Positions 17,228 to 26,756 of a stretch of DNA of 64,000 nt are shown here, one piece after another. The notes under the pieces are model-generated. The model saw only the letters and a list, made by a program, of their open reading frames with translations, did not search any database and was not told where the DNA came from. Every line of letters starts with the position of its first letter. The first letter of the stretch is position 1. This DNA is from Rikenellaceae bacterium (lineage in GTDB: Bacteria > Bacteroidota > Bacteroidia > Bacteroidales > Rikenellaceae): assembly GCA_015060005.1 (NCBI GenBank), contig SUZI01000001.1, positions 124,001 to 188,000 on the forward strand, read 5' to 3'. Made by a program: the position numbers and the translations under genes.

Positions 17228-19879
17228 TTATCGGTACGCTGGCAGACCAAACCTAAATCGTTGCACCTTAGGCGAGCCTGTCAGCTCACGACGCTCATCA
17301 CCCACATAGAGCGTAGCGGTTGTGCCGAGAGGAATCTGCACCTCGAGGATGACCTCGTTGCCCTCGCGACGCCACGACGAGCTGATAAGACCTCGCACCG
17401 AGCGGTATGAGCCCTTCGCCCACTCCAATCCCTCGGGAAAGTGAGGACGCAGGATGATATGCTCGAAGCCAGGCTTCGCCACATCGTAGTTGATACCCAC
17501 CAAATCGTTCTGGAACCAAGCAGCTATATCGCCAAAGAAGACGTGGTTAGCCGATGAGTCGCGGAAGTCGGGACGTATAATCCAGGTCTCCAAAGGTGTG
17601 GTAAAGCCCTGCTCAATCCAATTACCCCACGACGGAGTCTTGGTCTGCGTAGCAAGGCGGTAGGCGGTAGTTATATAGCCATACTTGACCAGCATACGCA
17701 GAGCATATTTACTACCTATCAAGCCAAAGTCGCAGGTGTAGTCGTCGCCGATAACTGTACGGTTGAGCTGCTTGGCAACCTTCTCCTCCAAACCCTCGGG
17801 CACGATACCGAAAGCCAATGGCAGAGCCTGAGCCGTAGTGCGACCTATCGAGTAGACGCCTGTCGCAGCGTCGAGATACTTGCGGTTGATTAAATCACGC
17901 AGCGATTCCGCCTTTTGGTGGTATTTGGTAGCATCCTTGCCCAACAACTCGGCAAAACGAGCCATAAGCACATAGTCGCGGTAGTAGTAGCAAGTAACGA
18001 CATACTCCGAAGGTGTGATGGTCTTATAGTAGCACCAATCGCCCAGACCGTATGTTACTGTACCCTCGTCGGTCTCACGACCTGCTAAATATTGCAGATA
18101 ACGCTCGGCAGTAGCATAAATCTTCTCGATAGCACGCTTATCGCCATAGTAGTTATACATAGCGTTAGGTATCTCGAAAATCACAGCATCCCACACCGCT
18201 CCAATCCAATCGGCATAGCCCCAATCTGTACCCGGGATAACGCCCGAGATAGAGCCATCGGGACGCTGGTTGTCAATGATGTCGTCAATCCACTTCTCAT
18301 AGACAAGCAGAGCGTCATAGTTCGTGAAGGCTATGTCGATACTAACGTGGGCATCGGCAGTCCAGCCATTCTTCTCTCGCTGAGGACAGTCGGTAGGGAT
18401 ACCGTGCAGATTGCTCAGGTAGCCACGACGTATGGCACGCCAGAGCTTATTGAAGAGCTCATTGGAAGAGTCAAACTCACCCACCGACTCCACGTCGCTA
18501 TGGATGAAATGAGCTGTCAGCGAGCTCTCATCGAGCTCTATGGGGCGGTCAGCCTTAACCGACACATACTGGAAACCGTTATAGTGGAAACGGGCTGTGA
18601 ACGACTCACGACCCTTGCCACTGAGAGTATAGCGGTCGGTCTGGAACGCAGCATCGCCCACAGGATGCGAGTAGATGGCAATATTACCCATCTCAAGCGT
18701 AGAGTCAGCCTTGAGCAGCTCTCCGTGCAGCACCTCGATATGAGTACCCTCCTCGCCCTCAACGTCGAGCGTCGTAACACCCGCCATATTGGCAGGGAAG
18801 TAGAAGATATACTCTCGGTCCGAAAGACGCTTCATACGCTCGGCACGCACATCCTCGCTCGAGCGGATAGGTTGCATCTGCTGAGCCAACAGCAGTGGCG
18901 ACGGAGCCTCGACAACCTTTGCCGGAGCATACGACGTATCATCAAACGAAGGCTCATCCCACCCCTCGATACGCCGACGGGCATCGACAACATCGCCTGC
19001 GTATATCACATTACCGAGCACCTCACCGGTAGCTGTTCGCCAGCTCGCATCGGAGCAGACAACATCGTGCCGACCATCGGCATAGAAGATATGCAACTCA
19101 CAAATCATACGTGGTCGGTTACGCCAGCGGGCACGCTCATACTGCCATACGGTCATACCCGTATACTCGTTATAGAAGCCATTGCCGAGCGTAGCAGAGA
19201 TGACATTCTCGCCCTCGCCAATGAGTGGCGTAACGTCGTGCACAAGATAGAGATTTCGCTTGTCGTAGTGCGTGAAACCAGGGTTAAGCCAATCCTCCGA
19301 TACAGCCTTGCCATTTATCTTTGCATCGTAATATCCCGCAGCACTAATATAGAGGTAGGCTCTGTCGATACCCTTCGCAGCCTCGAACTCGCGACGGAAC
19401 ATAGGTGCAGGACGGTGGTCGCGATTGTGCGAATCGGTAATCCACTCTGCCTGCCACTCATCGCCCGCAAGATAGGCGGTAGCAAACCACGCCACATCGG
19501 ACTTTGCTACACATTTGCCCTTGGCGTCAAAGATACTCACCTGCCAGCAATAGCGGCTATGAGAACGAAGATTGGCTGTCGAGAGGGTAACGAAAGGTTT
19601 GTCGGTTACGACCTCTACACGCTCCGCACGAGACAAGCCACGTACAGAGTCGGCAACACGTATCTCGACCTTATGCTGCTCGAAAGGTTTATCCTTCGCA
19701 GAGGAGTATGTCCAGGTGAAACGAATCTGCTCGGCATCGATGGCAATAGGCTCTGCGGCATATTCGCATCGCATATTCTCAACCTTAACGCCTCGGCAGG
19801 CAGCCTCTGCAGCCACCCCTACGCCGATGACCAACATCGCAGTCATCAGCACGTTACGCATCATTTGTTTGTAGTTCAT
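17228..19879 (-). CDS. Alpha-L-rhamnosidase, glycoside hydrolase family 78
   Basis: Inverting exo-enzyme removing terminal alpha-L-rhamnose from plant glycans or glycosides. Starting at MNYKQMMRNVLM gives a signal peptide (cleavage near AAEAA) and an 883-aa product; the frame is open 33 codons further upstream but overlaps a putative promoter. Domains in order: N-terminal Ig-like region (ENMRCEYAAEPIAID), Bac_rhamnosid_N (AYLYISAAGYYDAKINGKAV), central rhamnosidase domain, and the (alpha/alpha)6 catalytic barrel with GIPTDCPQREKNGWTADAH and PDGSISGVIPGTDWGYADW, which contain the conserved acidic catalytic cluster. The C-terminal beta domain ends FRFGLPAYR. It follows the AraC-type regulator gene on the same strand by 98 nt, so that regulator is a candidate controller. 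Confidence 0.93.
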   Translation of the reverse strand: MNYKQMMRNVLMTAMLVIGVGVAAEAACRGVKVENMRCEYAAEPIAIDAEQIRFTWTYSSAKDKPFEQHKVEIRVADSVRGLSRAERVEVVTDKPFVTLSTANLRSHSRYCWQVSIFDAKGKCVAKSDVAWFATAYLAGDEWQAEWITDSHNRDHRPAPMFRREFEAAKGIDRAYLYISAAGYYDAKINGKAVSEDWLNPGFTHYDKRNLYLVHDVTPLIGEGENVISATLGNGFYNEYTGMTVWQYERARWRNRPRMICELHIFYADGRHDVVCSDASWRTATGEVLGNVIYAGDVVDARRRIEGWDEPSFDDTSYAPAKVVEAPSPLLLAQQMQPIRSSEDVRAERMKRLSDREYIFYFPANMAGVTTLDVEGEEGTHIEVLHGELLKADSTLEMGNIAIYSHPVGDAAFQTDRYTLSGKGRESFTARFHYNGFQYVSVKADRPIELDESSLTAHFIHSDVESVGEFDSSNELFNKLWRAIRRGYLSNLHGIPTDCPQREKNGWTADAHVSIDIAFTNYDALLVYEKWIDDIIDNQRPDGSISGVIPGTDWGYADWIGAVWDAVIFEIPNAMYNYYGDKRAIEKIYATAERYLQYLAGRETDEGTVTYGLGDWCYYKTITPSEYVVTCYYYRDYVLMARFAELLGKDATKYHQKAESLRDLINRKYLDAATGVYSIGRTTAQALPLAFGIVPEGLEEKVAKQLNRTVIGDDYTCDFGLIGSKYALRMLVKYGYITTAYRLATQTKTPSWGNWIEQGFTTPLETWIIRPDFRDSSANHVFFGDIAAWFQNDLVGINYDVAKPGFEHIILRPHFPEGLEWAKGSYRSVRGLISSSWRREGNEVILEVQIPLGTTATLYVGDERRELTGSPKVQRFRFGLPAYR

Positions 19880-19914
19880 ATTGTCAGGTATTTGTGGTTT
19901 TACATCCGTAAGTG

Positions 19915-19922
19915 CAAATATA
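19915..19922 (-). promoter_or_regulatory. -7 box of the GH78 gene
   Basis: TATATTTG on the minus strand matches TAnnTTTG about 36 nt before the chosen start; it also argues against the longer upstream start at 19978. No matching -33 element. Confidence 0.4.
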
Positions 19923-19977
19923 CAAATAAAAAAGCAGAAAGGAAAACCTTTCTGCCCAATACCCATTGCTCGGCACA

Positions 19978-20868
19978 CTACCCCTCGCGGCGGTACTCCT
20001 TCGGCGAGATACCTACACGCCGCTTGAAATACTTGCCAAAGAAAGTCTGCGACGGGAAATTCAACACATCGCTCACCTGCTGGATAGTCATATTGGTCGA
20101 CTTGAGCAGAGCTCTTGCCTCCAAGACCACATATCGCTCAATCCACTCGGCAGCCGACGAGCCCGTAGTCTCCTTGACAACACGCGACAGATAGCGTGGT
20201 GTGATACACAGACGCTCGGAATAGAAGTTCAACTGACGCTCCTGACGGAAGTGCTCCTTCACCTCCTGCAAGAACTTCATCGTCAGCACCTCGGCACTCG
20301 AACGTGGCTTCTTATCCTCCATCATCACCGAACGAGCCTGCTGCGAGCCATAGAAGACAACCATCAGCAGATGCTCAAGCACCTTACGGCGGAAGGGGTT
20401 GCTATCGTCATCAATAATGTTTCGCACAGCAGTGATGATATACTCCATAGTGCGTTTCTCTTTATCCTCGTGCTCCTTCACAGCATCTGTCATAACACCC
20501 TTGATGGAGATATCCTGCCCCATATAGACAAGCAACGACTCGATAAAGCTATTGGACATCAGAAGCACATAGCAATCGAAATCCTCGCTCACCTCCTCCA
20601 TCGAGACTATCTGACCCGGGGCTATACGCATCATATAATTCTTGTCGCGTTGCATCTGGTAGTCGACCATATCCACCTTCATACAAGCTTCACCCGACAG
20701 TTTATAGGCGATGATGAAGAAATTGAATTTGTGAGGATTACGCAACTCTGTTCGCACCCTGCCTCCCACCCTCAAATCGGAGTAGCGAAACACTGCTATC
20801 GTGTCCTCAAGCAGCGAGACACCTTTCAGAGTTTTCAAATCGGGAAATCTATCAAAATAACGTATCAT
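19978..20868 (-). CDS. AraC-family transcriptional regulator
   Basis: Cytoplasmic DNA-binding regulator of about 296 aa. The N-terminal part (FRYSDLRVGGRVRTELRNPHKFNFFIIAY) resembles a cupin-like ligand-binding domain. The last 100 residues form the two-HTH AraC domain (LCITPRYLSRVVKETTG, then IQQVSDVLNFPSQTFFGKYFKRRVGISPKEYR). The frame extends to 20964, but a -7 box TACTTTTG at 20911-20904 lies inside that extension, so the Met of MIRYFDRFPDL (20868) is preferred. It lies upstream of the GH78 rhamnosidase on the same strand and may respond to rhamnose or rhamnosides (inference). Confidence 0.85.
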   Translation of the reverse strand: MIRYFDRFPDLKTLKGVSLLEDTIAVFRYSDLRVGGRVRTELRNPHKFNFFIIAYKLSGEACMKVDMVDYQMQRDKNYMMRIAPGQIVSMEEVSEDFDCYVLLMSNSFIESLLVYMGQDISIKGVMTDAVKEHEDKEKRTMEYIITAVRNIIDDDSNPFRRKVLEHLLMVVFYGSQQARSVMMEDKKPRSSAEVLTMKFLQEVKEHFRQERQLNFYSERLCITPRYLSRVVKETTGSSAAEWIERYVVLEARALLKSTNMTIQQVSDVLNFPSQTFFGKYFKRRVGISPKEYRREG

Positions 20869-21034
20869 ATCTACAAAGGTTATAATTTGCACGTTTGCAC
20901 CAACAAAAGTAGTTAAATTCCGTAACAATGTACCCATTTGTGTACTTTTTGACCAACTCCTCACTACTATATACGATTGACAGCACGTAATAGCATATTA
21001 GAGCGTACATAGTAGCATTATCGCTCAAAATTAT

Positions 21035-21042
21035 TATCTTTG
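21035..21042 (+). promoter_or_regulatory. -7 box of the MATE gene
   Basis: TATCTTTG matches TAnnTTTG only 8 nt before the ATG at 21051, so the transcript would be leaderless or nearly so. No -33 TTTG at the expected distance. Confidence 0.4.
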
Positions 21043-21050
21043 CGTCCGCT

Positions 21051-22448
21051 ATGAGTTTTATTTCACGATATGTGCCTTACTATAAGGCAAATTTAAGTCT
21101 TGCCCTGCCCGTAATACTCTCGCAGGCGGGACAGATTACCGTACAGCTTGCCGACACCGCTATGGTGGGACACTATGGTGGCGATGACCCCATTCCACTT
21201 GCTGCGGTATCGTTCGGCTCGAGTATATTCTATTTGGTCTTCATTGCCATTATGGGCATCTCGTTTGGTCTGACACCTCTCGTGGGCGAGTACTTTGCCA
21301 AAGATGACAAGGCTCGTTGTACATCGCTGCTACAGAATGGCTTTACGCTCTATGGCATAGTGGGTATCATCGCTACATTTATCCTTATGGCGATACGCCC
21401 GTTGATACCACTCTTAGGTGAGCTGATGATTGACAACGGCGACAGCGGCTCGATAAACGAAGTGATAACACTCTCGCTACCCTACTACGACACGTTAGTG
21501 TGGGCGACATTCCCCATAATGCTCTTCTATGCAGTAAAACAGTTCCTCGAGGGATTGGGTAACACACGCATAGCAATGGTGGTCATCGTAACGTGTAACC
21601 TGCTGAACATCCTGCTCAACTGGGTGTTCATCTATGGTAAATGGGGTGTCGAGGAGATGGGTGCGGTAGGTGCCGGCTGGGCTACATTCGTCTCGCGTGT
21701 GGCGATGTGCGTGGCGATATGTCTCTACTTCTTCACCGCACGCCATTTCCGCGAATACACACGAGGATTTCTATCTCGCTCGCTGCTACGCATACGTATC
21801 TTCGTCAACCTGCTACGTCTGGGTATACCTATTGCGTTTCAGATGTTTATGGAGTCATTAGCATTTGTGGCAGCCAACATCGTGGTGCTGGTTTTCGGTG
21901 CAACGGCGGTGAGTGCTTATCAGATAGGTACCAATATGATGAATCTGACGTTTATGATTGTAGTGGCGATAGGCTCTGCAACGACAATCCTCTGCTCACA
22001 CATATACGGTCGCAGGGAGTTTGGTGAGCTGCGTCGCACAACACGTGCCGCCTACCAGATGGGACTCGCGTGGGTGTTGTCGGTGGCATCGCTCTACGTC
22101 ATATTCCGCACAGCAATTCCTACACTATTCACAACCAACACCGAGGTCATCGAGATGGCATCGGCAATGCTGGTGGTGATTGCTATGTTCCAGATGTCGG
22201 ACTGCCTTCAGGCTCTCTCTATCAGCATATTACGTGGCTTGCAGGATGTGAAGATAATCATCCCGATTGTCTTCCTCGCCTATGTCGTAATCACCATACC
22301 GGCAGGCTGGTTATTCGCCTTTGAGTGGGGAATGGGACCCGTAGGATTGATTGTAGCCCTGACGTTGGGACTATCGACCGTAGCCCTCTGCACAGCACTC
22401 AGAGCCAACCACACAATAAAACAATTGGAGAAAGAGGTGGAAAATTAA
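21051..22448 (+). CDS. MATE-family multidrug/toxin efflux transporter
   Basis: Inner-membrane antiporter of the MATE family, 465 aa, with twelve predicted membrane segments. Diagnostic N-terminal segment: LALPVILSQAGQITVQLADTAMVGHYG, then FGLTPLVGEYFAKDD. Second-half counterpart: LGIPIAFQMFMESLAFVAANIVV followed by SAYQIGTNMMNLTFM. Length and two-fold pseudo-symmetry are normal. It likely exports cationic or amphiphilic compounds by ion exchange; substrate unknown. It is the first of a plus-strand run (MATE, RicT, GldH, TrmB) and is separated from the divergent AraC gene by about 180 nt. Confidence 0.92.
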   Translation: MSFISRYVPYYKANLSLALPVILSQAGQITVQLADTAMVGHYGGDDPIPLAAVSFGSSIFYLVFIAIMGISFGLTPLVGEYFAKDDKARCTSLLQNGFTLYGIVGIIATFILMAIRPLIPLLGELMIDNGDSGSINEVITLSLPYYDTLVWATFPIMLFYAVKQFLEGLGNTRIAMVVIVTCNLLNILLNWVFIYGKWGVEEMGAVGAGWATFVSRVAMCVAICLYFFTARHFREYTRGFLSRSLLRIRIFVNLLRLGIPIAFQMFMESLAFVAANIVVLVFGATAVSAYQIGTNMMNLTFMIVVAIGSATTILCSHIYGRREFGELRRTTRAAYQMGLAWVLSVASLYVIFRTAIPTLFTTNTEVIEMASAMLVVIAMFQMSDCLQALSISILRGLQDVKIIIPIVFLAYVVITIPAGWLFAFEWGMGPVGLIVALTLGLSTVALCTALRANHTIKQLEKEVEN

Positions 22449-22510
22449 ATTAAAATAGCTATCTTTACCAAAATTTTACATCAACCAAGATTGTTTGAAC
22501 TTGACACACG

Positions 22511-23866
22511 ATGAGTAACGATAATAATTGCAACAAGAAACACATCCCCGAGCCAGGTCGTGGATTCACAGTCTGCGACTGTGGCGATGAGCTCTCGGCA
22601 CAACCCGTAGAGGGCTGCTACAAGCTGCACGAGAGTGCCTGGTTGGAGGAGTATCCCGACAACATACCGACCGACATATTTGAGGTACGTTTCAAGAACA
22701 CACGTCGCTCGTACTACCGCAACGTCAACAACCTGCCGCTCAAGCGTGGCGACATCGTCGCTGTCGAGGCGTCGCCTGGCCACGACATAGGTATCATATC
22801 GCTGACGGGCGATATGGTTGCCAAGCAGATTAAGCGAGTGGGCTTCACACCATTCAACGGCGAGTACAAGAAGATATACCGCAAGGCACGCCCATACGAC
22901 ATTGAGCGTTGGCAGGAGGCTATAGCCCTGGAGCACGACACTATGATTCAGTCGCGACAGATAGCTGCCGAGATGGGGTTGGATATGAAGATTGGCGACG
23001 TGGAGTATCAGGGCGACAAGATAAAGGCTATATTCTACTACATAGCCGAGGGTCGTGTCGACTTCCGCGAGCTCATCAAGGTCTTTGCCGAGCGATTCCA
23101 CATACGTATAGAGATGAAGCAGATTGGTGCTCGTCAGGAGGCTGGTCGCATAGGTGGAATAGGTGCTTGCGGTCGTGAGTTGTGCTGTGCATCGTGGATA
23201 TCGAGCTTCTCGAGCGTTACGACAAATGCTGCCCGAGTGCAGGATATATCGCTCAACCCGCTAAAGTTGGCTGGTCAGTGCTCAAAGCTGAAGTGCTGCC
23301 TGATGTATGAGTATGACGTATATGCCGACGCACGTCAGACAATACCTCGTCTGCGTGAGCCATTGCAGGCTATGGATGGCGAATACTATCTTGTCAAGAC
23401 CGATATCTTAGCTCACAAGATGTCGTTCAGCAGCAGCAAGGATACTATGGCAAACCTCATCACGATACCTACCTCACGTGTTCGCGAGATTGTCGCGATG
23501 AACCGTGCAGGACACAAGGTCGCATCGCTCATAGATGAGGCTGATATGCCTAAAAATGAGGAGCCTACATTCCGCACCGAAGAGGATAGCATCACACGTT
23601 TTGACAACCAGAGTAAGCGTCGACGCAACAAGAACCGCAATAAAAATCGCGACAAAGGGGCAAAGGAGGCTCACAGCGACAAGCCAAAGGCTCAAGCGGA
23701 GCAGACCTCTGCGGAGGGTAATACTGCCAACACGCAGGAGAAAAACAGTCAGGAGAGAGGTTCGCAGGAGCGTCGCAACCGCCCAAGACGTAACAACCAC
23801 CGTAATAACCCTCGCCAGGGCAACAACGGTGCGGACCATCAACCCAAGACAGAGAATAATCAGTAG
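22511..23866 (+). CDS. PSP1/RicT-family regulatory complex protein
   Basis: Cytoplasmic protein of the PSP1 superfamily. In Bacillus the homologue RicT (YaaT) is part of the Fe-S RicAFT complex affecting RNA maturation; the Bacteroidota role is less clear. The 451-aa product has the conserved core RFHIRIEMKQIGARQEAGRI-type region followed by ACGRELCCASW and KLAGQCSKLKCCLMYEYD, with the cluster of conserved cysteines. The C-terminal about 110 residues are a low-complexity Lys/Arg/Asn/Glu-rich tail (RRRNKNRNKNRDKG and NRPRRNNHRNNPR), probably disordered and RNA-binding-like (inference). gldH follows after 11 nt, so they are probably co-transcribed; this ricT-gldH pairing is common in Bacteroidota. 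Confidence 0.85.
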   Translation: MSNDNNCNKKHIPEPGRGFTVCDCGDELSAQPVEGCYKLHESAWLEEYPDNIPTDIFEVRFKNTRRSYYRNVNNLPLKRGDIVAVEASPGHDIGIISLTGDMVAKQIKRVGFTPFNGEYKKIYRKARPYDIERWQEAIALEHDTMIQSRQIAAEMGLDMKIGDVEYQGDKIKAIFYYIAEGRVDFRELIKVFAERFHIRIEMKQIGARQEAGRIGGIGACGRELCCASWISSFSSVTTNAARVQDISLNPLKLAGQCSKLKCCLMYEYDVYADARQTIPRLREPLQAMDGEYYLVKTDILAHKMSFSSSKDTMANLITIPTSRVREIVAMNRAGHKVASLIDEADMPKNEEPTFRTEEDSITRFDNQSKRRRNKNRNKNRDKGAKEAHSDKPKAQAEQTSAEGNTANTQEKNSQERGSQERRNRPRRNNHRNNPRQGNNGADHQPKTENNQ

Positions 23867-23877
23867 GATAGCACACG

Positions 23878-24321
23878 ATGAGAGGACGGAGCTTCGCTAT
23901 GATGTTTCTACTCCTCGCCATAGCATTTTGCAGCTGTGGCGGTAGCGACATCACGCTTATGGAGGATGTCAACATAAGCAGCTGGAGAGAGGATATAGCC
24001 ATAGCCTTCTACAACGAGGAGGCAGATGCGGTCTACGACCTCGACATAGTGTTGCACGTCAACAGCAACTACTCAACGCGAAGTCAGCAGATGATTTTAG
24101 CGGCTACCTCGCCCGACTCGCTCTCGACAAGTGAGGTGATAACGGTTCAGACACCTATCATACGCCGAGCACCCGAGGCGAGTGCCAAAGATATAGTCAT
24201 ACCCTACCGTCGCGGAGTAAGGATGGCTCAACGCGGAACATATCACTACACGCTACGCCCATCAACACCCCTGAGTGGCGTGGAGAGTGCAGGCATAATA
24301 TTCAAACCTCAAAACAGATAA
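23878..24321 (+). CDS. gldH: GldH-family lipoprotein
   Basis: Lipoprotein of the gliding-motility GldH family, 147 aa, with a signal ending FCSCGG. GldH is needed for gliding in Flavobacterium, but homologues are widespread in non-gliding gut Bacteroidales, where the function is unknown. Visible features are the short beta-rich body with ISSWREDIAIAFYNEEADAVYDLDIVLHVN and a C-terminal HYTLRPSTPLSGVESAGI stretch typical of the family. It lies between ricT and trmB with 11-nt and 4-nt gaps, indicating an operon. Confidence 0.75.
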   Translation: MRGRSFAMMFLLLAIAFCSCGGSDITLMEDVNISSWREDIAIAFYNEEADAVYDLDIVLHVNSNYSTRSQQMILAATSPDSLSTSEVITVQTPIIRRAPEASAKDIVIPYRRGVRMAQRGTYHYTLRPSTPLSGVESAGIIFKPQNR

Positions 24322-24325
24322 CACA

Positions 24326-25069
24326 GTGGGAAAAGATAAACTACGCAGATTTGCCGAGAACGAGACATTCGCCTGTATGATACAGCCCGAGTTCGACTCT
24401 ATATTTCACAAGGACCACCCTCTGAAGGGTCATTGGCGTGAGGAGTTCTTCCACAACGACAACCCTATCGTGCTGGAGTTAGGCTGCGGCAAGGGCGAGT
24501 ATACCATCGCTTTGGCGGAGCGTAACCCCGACGTAAACTACATAGGTATCGACATTAAGGGGGCACGTATGTGGCGAGGAGCCAAGACTGCCACAGAGAA
24601 CGAGATGACCAACGTGGCTTTCATCCGCACCCGCATAGAGTTTATCAACTCGTTCTTTGCCGAGGGCGAGGTGTCGGAGATATGGATTACCTTCCCCGAC
24701 CCACAACTCAAGACACGACGAGCAAAGAAACGTCTCACGTCGCCTATCTTCCTGGAGTATTATGCCAAGTTCCTGCGTCGCGATGGATGGATTAACCTGA
24801 AGACCGACTCGCAGCACCTCTACGGCTATACCAACGCTGTGGTGGAGCATTTCGGCTTGGAGTGTGAGGCATCCAACAGCGACATCTATGGCACAGGTTT
24901 CGCCGACGAGAAGCTATCGGTCAAGACCGCCTATGAGCAGATGTTCCTCCAGCGAGGACTGCCTATCACTTACACCCGTTTCTCGCTCGGCGAGAAGACC
25001 GTATTCCCGATGTTTGACTGGGAGGAGGATGAGAAATTGGAGAAAGACAACGAGGAGGCTCGTAAATAA
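24326..25069 (+). CDS. trmB: tRNA (guanine-N7)-methyltransferase
   Basis: SAM-dependent enzyme making m7G46 in tRNA variable loops. The 247-aa product begins with a GTG codon 4 nt after the gldH stop. The Rossmann SAM site is LELGCGKGEYTIAL with acidic GIDIKGARMWRGA, and the TrmB hallmark WITFPDPQLKTRRAKKRLT carries catalytic and tRNA-binding residues. The C-terminal TAYEQMFLQRGLPITY segment is also conserved. Length is typical. It ends the plus-strand run and is followed by a strong terminator and a family A repeat. Confidence 0.95.
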   Translation: MGKDKLRRFAENETFACMIQPEFDSIFHKDHPLKGHWREEFFHNDNPIVLELGCGKGEYTIALAERNPDVNYIGIDIKGARMWRGAKTATENEMTNVAFIRTRIEFINSFFAEGEVSEIWITFPDPQLKTRRAKKRLTSPIFLEYYAKFLRRDGWINLKTDSQHLYGYTNAVVEHFGLECEASNSDIYGTGFADEKLSVKTAYEQMFLQRGLPITYTRFSLGEKTVFPMFDWEEDEKLEKDNEEARK

Positions 25070-25073
25070 GGAA

Positions 25074-25111
25074 AGGGGTTGTCCAACAGTGCGTTGCGAC
25101 AACCCCTATTT
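25074..25111 (+). terminator. Intrinsic terminator after trmB
   Basis: AGGGGTTGTC and GACAACCCCT form a 10-bp stem closing a 14-nt loop, followed by ATTTTA. Confidence 0.85.
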
Positions 25112-25114
25112 TAT

Positions 25115-25235
25115 GAAGCTGTATAACAAGAGCTATTTTGAAGCTGCTCGCAGACTGAGAAACCGCAGTTTACTCAACGTAAATGAGGATTTCTCAAGCA
25201 AGGCAGATGCCGAAAGAGCCTTGTTATACAGCTTC
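25115..25235. repeat. Family A hairpin repeat, copy at 25 kb
   Basis: A 121-nt element with perfect 16-bp terminal inverted repeats (GAAGCTGTATAACAAG and its complement). Its core GAGAAACCGCAGTTTACT...GTAAATGAGGATTTCTC forms two nested stems. It fills the gap between the convergent trmB and htrA genes and ends 3 nt before the htrA stop. Related copies are at 33868-34434 and 42539-42642. Confidence 0.8.
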
Positions 25236-25238
25236 TAT

Positions 25239-26756
25239 CTACTCTACTATCACATAACGCAGAGCACGACCATTAGGATAAACACCATCGATAGTCTCTA
25301 TGGCATCGGTTATCTTCATCATATCATCTACCGAGTAGATAGGTCGGTCGTTGATATAGGTGATGACAAAGCCTCGCTTGACACCCGAACGAGCCAACAA
25401 GCCACCCTGCTTGACACTCGCCACCTGAACGCCACCACGCAACTCCAACTCACGTGCAGCCTCACGACTGATGTTCGCAAACTCACCACCGAGCTTCTCC
25501 ACGACATCCTTCGTATCGCGTGTAACAGGCTCATTCTTGCCGACACGGTTCTTGAGCGTTACGGTAACCTTCTTCTTCACGTCGTTACGCAGATACTCAA
25601 TCTCCACCTTATCATTAGGGCGACACTTGGCGATACGCTCCATAAGTACCGAGTTGTCGTTGGTTGCTACGCCATCGATAGCTGTGATGATATCACCCTT
25701 ACGCAAGCCTGCATCTGCCGCAGCACTATTCTCCACGACGCTGTCGATGTAGAGTCCTCCCGTCTTGGAGATACCGAGCTCCTCGCCCATATACTCTATG
25801 AAATCCTCATCGATGAGGCGATAGCGGACACCCAGCACAGCACGCTGCACAACGCCATACTCCTTCAAGTCGAGCACAACCTTACGCACAATAGTCTCGG
25901 GCACAGCAAACGAATAACCTATATAGCTGCCCGTAGAGGACTTGATAACGGTGTTGATACCCACCAGCTCGCCACGTGTGTTGACCAGAGCACCGCCCGA
26001 GTTACCAGGGTTGACCGCAGCATCGGTCTGGATGAATGACTCGACACTCATCTCACCCGGAATGACTCCCAACTGACGTGCCTTAGCACTCACGATACCT
26101 GCTGTGATGGTAGACTGCAAATCGAATGGTGATCCAATAGCCAGCACCCACTCGCCCAGACGCAAATCATCGGATTTACCGAAAGGTATTGTCGGCAGCT
26201 TCTCCGCCTCGACCTTTATCAATGCCACATCGGTCGTAGGGTCGGCACCCACCAACGTAGCCTCAAAAGAGCGACCATCGTTGAGCTTAACCTTCAGGCG
26301 GGTAGCACCCTCCACGACGTGGTTGTTGGTAACGATATAACCATCAGCCGAGAGTATCACACCCGAGCCGCCCGAACGCTGCTCCTGCTTGCCATCTCTG
26401 CCCGAGCCACCATAGGGGATACCGAAGAACTCATAGAATGGGTCATACTGCTGATAACCACCATACGACACCTCCTTGACAGCCTCGATGTTGACTACAG
26501 CCTGCACCGCACGCTCGGCAGCGTATGTTAAATCGGGATATTTACCATCGGGTGTATACGACGTCAATGACGCCTCGGCAGAGCCCTCATCACCCAAAAG
26601 CCACTTGTCTGAAACCTCAATAGGGGTAAAATCCCCCTCCGCAGCACTACTCTCTACGACATCGCCACCCTTAAACTGATAGGCACAGAAAGCACCTAAA
26701 CCAGCTGACGCAGCCATAAAAAGTACTGCACTAACTACAATAATTGCCTTTTTCAT
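25239..26756 (-). CDS. degP: DegP/HtrA-family periplasmic serine protease (Do)
   Basis: Periplasmic quality-control protease/chaperone anchored or exported by the N-terminal helix (IIVVSAVLFMAASAGLGAF). The 505-aa product has the trypsin-like domain with His146 in TNNHVVEG, Asp in DPTTDVALIKV and Ser in NPGNSGGAL, so the triad is intact. Two PDZ domains follow (VLGVRYRL...GGLYIDSVVENSAAADAGL, and a C-terminal GGVQVASVKQGGLLARSGV). Length is typical of Bacteroidota DegP-like proteins. It sits 169 nt downstream of an L,D-transpeptidase gene on the same strand; no clear promoter was recognised in that gap. Confidence 0.93.
   Translation of the reverse strand: MKKAIIVVSAVLFMAASAGLGAFCAYQFKGGDVVESSAAEGDFTPIEVSDKWLLGDEGSAEASLTSYTPDGKYPDLTYAAERAVQAVVNIEAVKEVSYGGYQQYDPFYEFFGIPYGGSGRDGKQEQRSGGSGVILSADGYIVTNNHVVEGATRLKVKLNDGRSFEATLVGADPTTDVALIKVEAEKLPTIPFGKSDDLRLGEWVLAIGSPFDLQSTITAGIVSAKARQLGVIPGEMSVESFIQTDAAVNPGNSGGALVNTRGELVGINTVIKSSTGSYIGYSFAVPETIVRKVVLDLKEYGVVQRAVLGVRYRLIDEDFIEYMGEELGISKTGGLYIDSVVENSAAADAGLRKGDIITAIDGVATNDNSVLMERIAKCRPNDKVEIEYLRNDVKKKVTVTLKNRVGKNEPVTRDTKDVVEKLGGEFANISREAARELELRGGVQVASVKQGGLLARSGVKRGFVITYINDRPIYSVDDMMKITDAIETIDGVYPNGRALRYVIVE

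Noticed and set aside
18092..20194. 700-aa plus-strand frame
   Set aside because: Antisense to the GH78 gene and the end of the AraC gene, both with clear domains; Leu/Arg/His-rich shadow frame caused by codon bias.
24864..26039. 391-aa plus-strand frame
   Set aside because: Overlaps trmB out of frame and runs antisense through the htrA gene; no recognisable domain.
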